9,472 bases of DNA, from the NCBI GenBank assembly GCA_934754775.1, contig CAKVIM010000032.1:1-9472 (forward strand). The letters run 5' to 3'. Source of the stretch: an uncultured Candidatus Melainabacteria bacterium (GTDB lineage: Bacteria; Cyanobacteriota; Vampirovibrionia; Gastranaerophilales; Gastranaerophilaceae). Shown here piece after piece: positions 6,592 to 9,472 of the stretch; position 1 is the first letter of the stretch; each line of letters starts with the position of its first letter. Below the pieces are notes generated by a model. The model had not been told where the DNA came from. It did no database searches and worked only from the letters and a program-made list of their open reading frames with translations. A program made the position numbers and the translations under genes.

Positions 6592-7068
6592 ATGCAAGTA
6601 GAAAAAATCTTAGTACAATTAAATAATCAACAAATTCAAAAATATAATCAAAAAAATCCAAGTTTCGGCAAACTATTCATTGACAAGAGTCTTGATAAAA
6701 AGTTAACACTAGAACTGGAAAATAATTCCGAAGTAAAAAATTTAGTAAAATTATTTAATAACGTTGGAATAAATCTTAAAGCAATACAATATAATACTTT
6801 TAAAAATTCTTGTTCTACAAATGAAACTGAAGTCCATTTAAGACTTGTTGATCCTAAAAAATATAATTATTGGATGCTACTAAATAATGCTTCACGACTA
6901 AAAATTGATGGACAAAATAATGAAGAAATTCTTAGTAAATTAAAAAATTTACCTTCAAATACCGCAGATGAAAATTTTCATAATTATTACAATGATAACT
7001 ATTACCCAGAAAAATTCCAAAATATACATAAGAAATCATTTTGGAATAAATTAAAAAATCTATTTTAA
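6592..7068 (+). CDS. Orphan 158-residue protein with NPSFGKL leader motif
   Basis: No family was recognised. From ATG 6592 the protein begins MQVEKILVQL. A Gln/Asn/Lys-rich stretch leads to KNPSFGKLF (21-29), placing Phe25 exactly as in the 168-residue protein. The remainder is Asn/Lys-rich: a helix (about 44-58, NNSEVKNLVKLF), likely strands (KAIQYNTF and EVHLRLV), a helix-forming LSKLKNL segment, a Tyr/Asn-rich linker (NYYNDNYYPEKF) and a basic amphipathic end (KKSFWNKLKNLF) that could bind a membrane surface or nucleic acid. There is no signal peptide. It converges on the ribosomal operon and ends at a hairpin terminator. Composition is more AT-driven than in the ribosomal genes. Confidence 0.7.
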   Translation: MQVEKILVQLNNQQIQKYNQKNPSFGKLFIDKSLDKKLTLELENNSEVKNLVKLFNNVGINLKAIQYNTFKNSCSTNETEVHLRLVDPKKYNYWMLLNNASRLKIDGQNNEEILSKLKNLPSNTADENFHNYYNDNYYPEKFQNIHKKSFWNKLKNLF

Positions 7069-7091
7069 TTATCAAACAGACAGACGTAAGA

Positions 7092-7121
7092 GGGAATGCG
7101 TAAGCGGTTCCCACCTTTTTT
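7092..7121 (+). terminator. Terminator of the 158-residue gene
   Basis: GGGAATGC (7092-7099) pairs with GCGGTTCCC (7104-7112), with one U-G pair and one bulged G, closed by a GTAA loop of the GNRA type. A run of six T (7116-7121) follows. Confidence 0.75.
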
Positions 7122-7134
7122 AATTTTTCTTAAA

Positions 7135-7172
7135 AATAACGGTCGGAATTCATATGAATTCCGACCGTTATT
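7135..7172 (-). terminator. Perfect 38-bp palindrome ending the rplQ-truA-rplM-rpsI operon
   Basis: The 19-nt left half is the exact reverse complement of the right half, centred at CAT/ATG (7153/7154). As RNA it forms a long stem with a minimal loop. On the minus strand it begins 30 nt after the rpsI stop and runs into TTATTTTTAAG, a U-tract. On the plus strand no T-run follows, so it terminates the ribosomal operon. Confidence 0.85.
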
Positions 7173-7202
7173 GTATCCTTCGTATTTATTAATGTTTGAA
7201 AA

Positions 7203-7601
7203 TTATCTCTTAGAGAATTGGAATCTCTTACGAGCTCTTTTTCTACCATATTTCTTACGTTCTTTAACACGAGCATCTCTTGTTAACAAGCCTTCGGAAC
7301 GCAATACGTTTTTGTATTCTTCATTAACTTTCAATAATGCTCTTGAAATACCATGTCTGATTGCAGCTGATTGAGCAACTATACCGCCACCAACAGCCTT
7401 AACTCTTACATCATATTTATCTTGGTTTTCTGTCAAAACTAATGGTCTGTAAATCATCATTTCAACAGCTGGCATATTACCAATATAAGCACCTAATGTT
7501 TTACCATTAACGAAAATTCTGCCTTTACCTTTAACTAGTTTTACAACAGCAATCGCACATTTTCTGCGGCCTGTAGCCATAATTTCTTTAGATTCAGCCA
7601 T
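7203..7601 (-). CDS. rpsI: 30S ribosomal protein S9
   Basis: S9 binds 16S rRNA in the head of the small subunit, and its C-terminal tail reaches the P-site tRNA. The 132-residue protein shows the family signatures: ATGRRKCAIAVV (9-20), GRIFVNG, VKAVGGGIVAQSAAIRHGISRAL in the middle, and the basic tail ending in FSKR with the invariant terminal SKR. An eight-residue N-terminal extension precedes the usual TGRRK block; the start at 7601 is supported by AAGGAGG-like sequence (7609-7615) 7 nt away inside rplM. Its ATG overlaps the rplM stop by one base (TAATG), so the two are probably translationally coupled. It is the last gene of the operon. Confidence 0.98.
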   Translation of the reverse strand: MAESKEIMATGRRKCAIAVVKLVKGKGRIFVNGKTLGAYIGNMPAVEMMIYRPLVLTENQDKYDVRVKAVGGGIVAQSAAIRHGISRALLKVNEEYKNVLRSEGLLTRDARVKERKKYGRKRARKRFQFSKR

Positions 7602-8044
7602 TACTTAGCCTCCTTTTCTAACACGATTGGTTTTTGAGCAGCATGTGGGTGTTCCGGACCACAATAAACTTTCAACTTAGTGAATTGTTGATCACCCAAT
7701 GTGTTGTGTTGTAACATACCTTTAACAGCTTTTTCAATCAATTTAGTTGCGTCTTTTTCACGAACTTCTTTAACTGAAGCAGATTTCAAACCTCCTGGAA
7801 AACCAGTGTGGTGGTAGTAAATCTTATCTGTTTCTTTATTACCTGTAACTACAACTTTTTCAGCGTTGATAACTACAACGAAATCGCCTGTATCAACATT
7901 TGGAGTGTATTCAGGTTTGTTTTTTCCTCTCAAAATGTTTGCAACACGAGTAGCTAAACGACCAAGAACTTCGCCTTCAGCGTCGATTACATACCATTTT
8001 CTTTCAACTTCAAGAGGTTTTGCTGAATATGTTTTATTTAACAT
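7601..8044 (-). CDS. rplM: 50S ribosomal protein L13
   Basis: L13 is an early-assembling 23S rRNA-binding protein of the large subunit. The 147 residues carry the hallmark segments in order: [18 protein letters not shown] (15-32), [20 protein letters not shown] (35-54), VVVTGNK (64-70), [15 protein letters not shown] (74-88), and [12 protein letters not shown] with [17 protein letters not shown] near the C-terminus. Length is normal for the family. ATG 8044 has AAGGA 7 nt upstream. rplM precedes rpsI, as in almost all bacteria, and follows truA after 27 nt, the arrangement seen in Cyanobacteria and Firmicutes. Confidence 0.98.
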   Translation of the reverse strand: MLNKTYSAKPLEVERKWYVIDAEGEVLGRLATRVANILRGKNKPEYTPNVDTGDFVVVINAEKVVVTGNKETDKIYYHHTGFPGGLKSASVKEVREKDATKLIEKAVKGMLQHNTLGDQQFTKLKVYCGPEHPHAAQKPIVLEKEAK

Positions 8045-8071
8045 TTGTTTATCCTTATTTTCTCTTGTATT

Positions 8072-8851
8072 TTAACTACATCGAGGATAATCTACCCTCA
8101 TCAAGGTCAATCCATATGGACTGACTGTTTGCCCCGCCTTACGGCGGTCACGTGCCTCCAAAACATCTTTCATATGTTCAACAGGCAGCTTATGCCCTTC
8201 TATTTCAAGAAGGGTACCGACTATTGTTCTTACCATATTATAAAGAAATCTATTTCCTTCTAAATGGATAAAAACTCTATCACCTTGTTTTTCAACTTCG
8301 GCTCTAGTTATAAAACAAACTTTGCTTGGGTTAAGCGTTCCGGAACTTTTAAAACTTGAAAAATCATGTTCACCTAAAAGGAAGTTCAAAGCGGTTTGCA
8401 TTCGCTCTACATCCAACTCGTACTTTACTCTTAAGATATCACCGTCAAACGCTTGTTTATAACGTCTATTGATAAGTTCATATCTGTAATATCTAGACTT
8501 TGCAGACTTCTGAGCATGAAACGAATCGGGAACAATTCTCAAGTTATCAACTGATATATCATCAGGTAGGATTTCGTTCATTTGATAGATAAACTTTGAA
8601 GCAACAATCGTTCTATCAGTATCAAAATGAACGACCTGTCCTAATGAATTAACACCTTTATCAGTTCTTCCGGAGAAGATTGTTTTAATCGGTCTATTTT
8701 CCTGACTTTCGCCAGTTTTTATCAAAGTTCTAAGTGCTTTCTCTAGTTCACCTTGTATTGTAGGAGTTTCTATTTCTTTGCCATTTTCGAACTGAATTTG
8801 GCTTCCGGCATAGTCTTTGCCTACATACTGAACATCAAGAGCATATCGCAT
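8072..8851 (-). CDS. truA: tRNA pseudouridine(38-40) synthase TruA
   Basis: TruA converts uridines 38-40 of the tRNA anticodon arm to pseudouridine. At 259 residues it has normal length. The catalytic Asp64 sits in FSGRTDKGVNSLGQ (59-72), where many homologs have GRTDxGVHA; here the usual His after GV is Asn. Other family blocks are present: YRYELINR, LLGEHDFSSFKSSG, the FLYNMVRTIVGTLLEIEG helix (202-219) and the C-terminal SPYGLTLMRVDYP. The gene starts 3 nt after the rplQ stop with no clear Shine-Dalgarno site, so coupling to rplQ translation is likely. It lies within the ribosomal operon. Confidence 0.97.
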   Translation of the reverse strand: MRYALDVQYVGKDYAGSQIQFENGKEIETPTIQGELEKALRTLIKTGESQENRPIKTIFSGRTDKGVNSLGQVVHFDTDRTIVASKFIYQMNEILPDDISVDNLRIVPDSFHAQKSAKSRYYRYELINRRYKQAFDGDILRVKYELDVERMQTALNFLLGEHDFSSFKSSGTLNPSKVCFITRAEVEKQGDRVFIHLEGNRFLYNMVRTIVGTLLEIEGHKLPVEHMKDVLEARDRRKAGQTVSPYGLTLMRVDYPRCS

Positions 8852-8854
8852 TAA

Positions 8855-9283
8855 CTATACCAATTGAATTAATGCCATTTCAGAAGCGTCGCCTCTACGA
8901 GGTGGCAATCTGAAGATTCTTGTATAACCACCCTGTCTTGAAGAGTATTTAACGCCAATAACGCTAAATAATTTTCTAAGTACAGTTTGTTTTGCTAATT
9001 TTTTACCTTCTTGTGGTGCATCAAAGATTTCACCTGTTGTTGTATCAATTAATTGACCGATTTCTTTATCAAAGATATATCTGCCAGCCAATCTTCTTGA
9101 GTTCAAGTCACCTTTTTTTGCCATTGAGATAACGTTTTCAGCATATGGTTGTAAAGCTTTTGCTCTAGCCATAGTTGTTTTAATCTCACCATGTACAAAA
9201 AGTTCGGTAGCTAATGAACGCAACAAAGCCTTTCTTTGGTCTTGTGCTTTACCAAGCGTATGTTTTTTTGTTTGGTGTCTCAT
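8855..9283 (-). CDS. rplQ: 50S ribosomal protein L17
   Basis: L17 sits near the peptide exit tunnel of the large subunit. Family signatures are MRHQTKKHTLGKAQDQRKAL (1-20), LFVHGEIKTTMARAKALQPY (28-47), and SSRQGGYTRIFRLPPRRGD with a MALIQLV end. At 142 residues it exceeds the roughly 116-130 of many homologs because of an insert around 76-101 (about 25 residues, containing DTTTGEIFDAP) between the YIFDKEI helix and the VLRKLF helix. ATG 9283 has AAAGGA 8 nt upstream (9292-9297). In most bacteria rpoA lies just upstream; here the visible upstream 190 nt hold only an inverted octamer repeat. Confidence 0.97.
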   Translation of the reverse strand: MRHQTKKHTLGKAQDQRKALLRSLATELFVHGEIKTTMARAKALQPYAENVISMAKKGDLNSRRLAGRYIFDKEIGQLIDTTTGEIFDAPQEGKKLAKQTVLRKLFSVIGVKYSSRQGGYTRIFRLPPRRGDASEMALIQLV

Positions 9284-9331
9284 TGTTTTTGTCCTTTATT
9301 ATAATTTACTGTTTCTTTTTTTAAGATATAT

Positions 9332-9457
9332 GGGAATAAGGTAATAGGGGAATAAGTGGTTATAAAATTTTATTTTATTACTTATGCATTACCTTGGTAA
9401 TATGAGCGTCAGCGAAATAAATCTCTTATTCCCTTATTACCCTATTACCTTATTCCC
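9332..9457. repeat. Inverted array of octamer repeats upstream of rplQ
   Basis: The left arm (9332-9355) is three tandem octamers: GGGAATAA, GGTAATAG, GGGAATAA. The right arm (9426-9457) is four octamers of the complementary type: TTATTCCC, TTATTACC, CTATTACC, TTATTCCC. Positions 9332-9347 pair perfectly with 9442-9457, and 9348-9356 with 9425-9433, leaving one octamer (9434-9441) bulged. The 68-nt middle contains ATTACC-TT-GGTAAT, a further inverted copy of the same theme. It could be a MITE-like element, a cyanobacterial-style short tandem repeat, or a long hairpin in the rplQ leader. No coding sequence is visible in it. Confidence 0.8.
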
Positions 9458-9472
9458 TTCATCTGCTTACTC

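Noticed and set aside
7096..7374. Plus-strand open frame of 92 codons
   Set aside because: It starts inside a terminator hairpin, crosses the 38-bp palindrome and then runs antisense to rpsI; it is a shadow.
9298..9303. Perfect TATAAT on the minus strand before rplQ
   Set aside because: It abuts the Shine-Dalgarno site, so transcription would begin within it, and no -35 lies at 16-18 nt.
9332..9457. CRISPR array
   Set aside because: The units are 8 bp, directly adjacent without spacers and arranged as inverted arms; no cas genes are present.
9425..9472. Possible end of rpoA upstream of rplQ
   Set aside because: Only an octamer repeat and 15 further bases are visible; no recognisable RNA polymerase alpha C-terminus could be read.

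Overview
The window is AT-rich and carries a bacterial ribosomal-protein block next to lineage-specific genes. The minus-strand order rplQ-truA-rplM-rpsI at the right end is typical of Cyanobacteria and Firmicutes. The remaining genes fit a gut-type non-photosynthetic relative of Cyanobacteria (Vampirovibrionia/Melainabacteria, e.g. Gastranaerophilales): small hypothetical proteins with a recurring N-terminal leader of the form MKI...NPxFKAxL, EF-hand proteins, and an oversized GT5-type glycosyltransferase. This assignment is an inference from gene style and synteny; no marker was searched.

Layout. Positions 1-443 hold the N-terminal part of a minus-strand EF-hand protein that runs off the left edge. 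It is divergent from a 948-residue glycogen/starch-synthase-like protein (724-3570) with a C-terminal membrane segment. A hairpin follows, then a 186-residue orphan (3645-4205), another hairpin, a 17-codon relic of a second copy of the glycosyltransferase C-terminus (4260-4310) and a bidirectional terminator. A 168-residue orphan is on the minus strand (4411-4917). Then come, on the plus strand, a metallo-beta-lactamase-fold hydrolase of the glyoxalase II type (5169-5786), a 143-residue EF-hand-like protein (5905-6336) and a 158-residue orphan (6592-7068). Two terminators sit back to back at 7092-7172, where the plus-strand genes converge on the ribosomal operon (9283 down to 7203). The right edge (9332-9457) holds an inverted array of octamer repeats upstream of rplQ.

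How it fits together. The right end is housekeeping: ribosomal proteins L17, L13 and S9 plus tRNA pseudouridine synthase A, translated from tightly packed genes. The left 7 kb looks like accessory or lineage-specific DNA made mostly of single genes with their own upstream regions. The most interesting signal is that four unrelated proteins (glycosyltransferase-like, 186 aa, 168 aa, 158 aa) share a short N-terminal leader ending in [N/S]-F-[K/R/G]-[A/G/K], at Phe25-Phe42. This looks like a common sorting or processing tag on otherwise different cargo. The second is a relic of a glycosyltransferase paralog whose C-terminal SCVG is preserved through synonymous codon changes.
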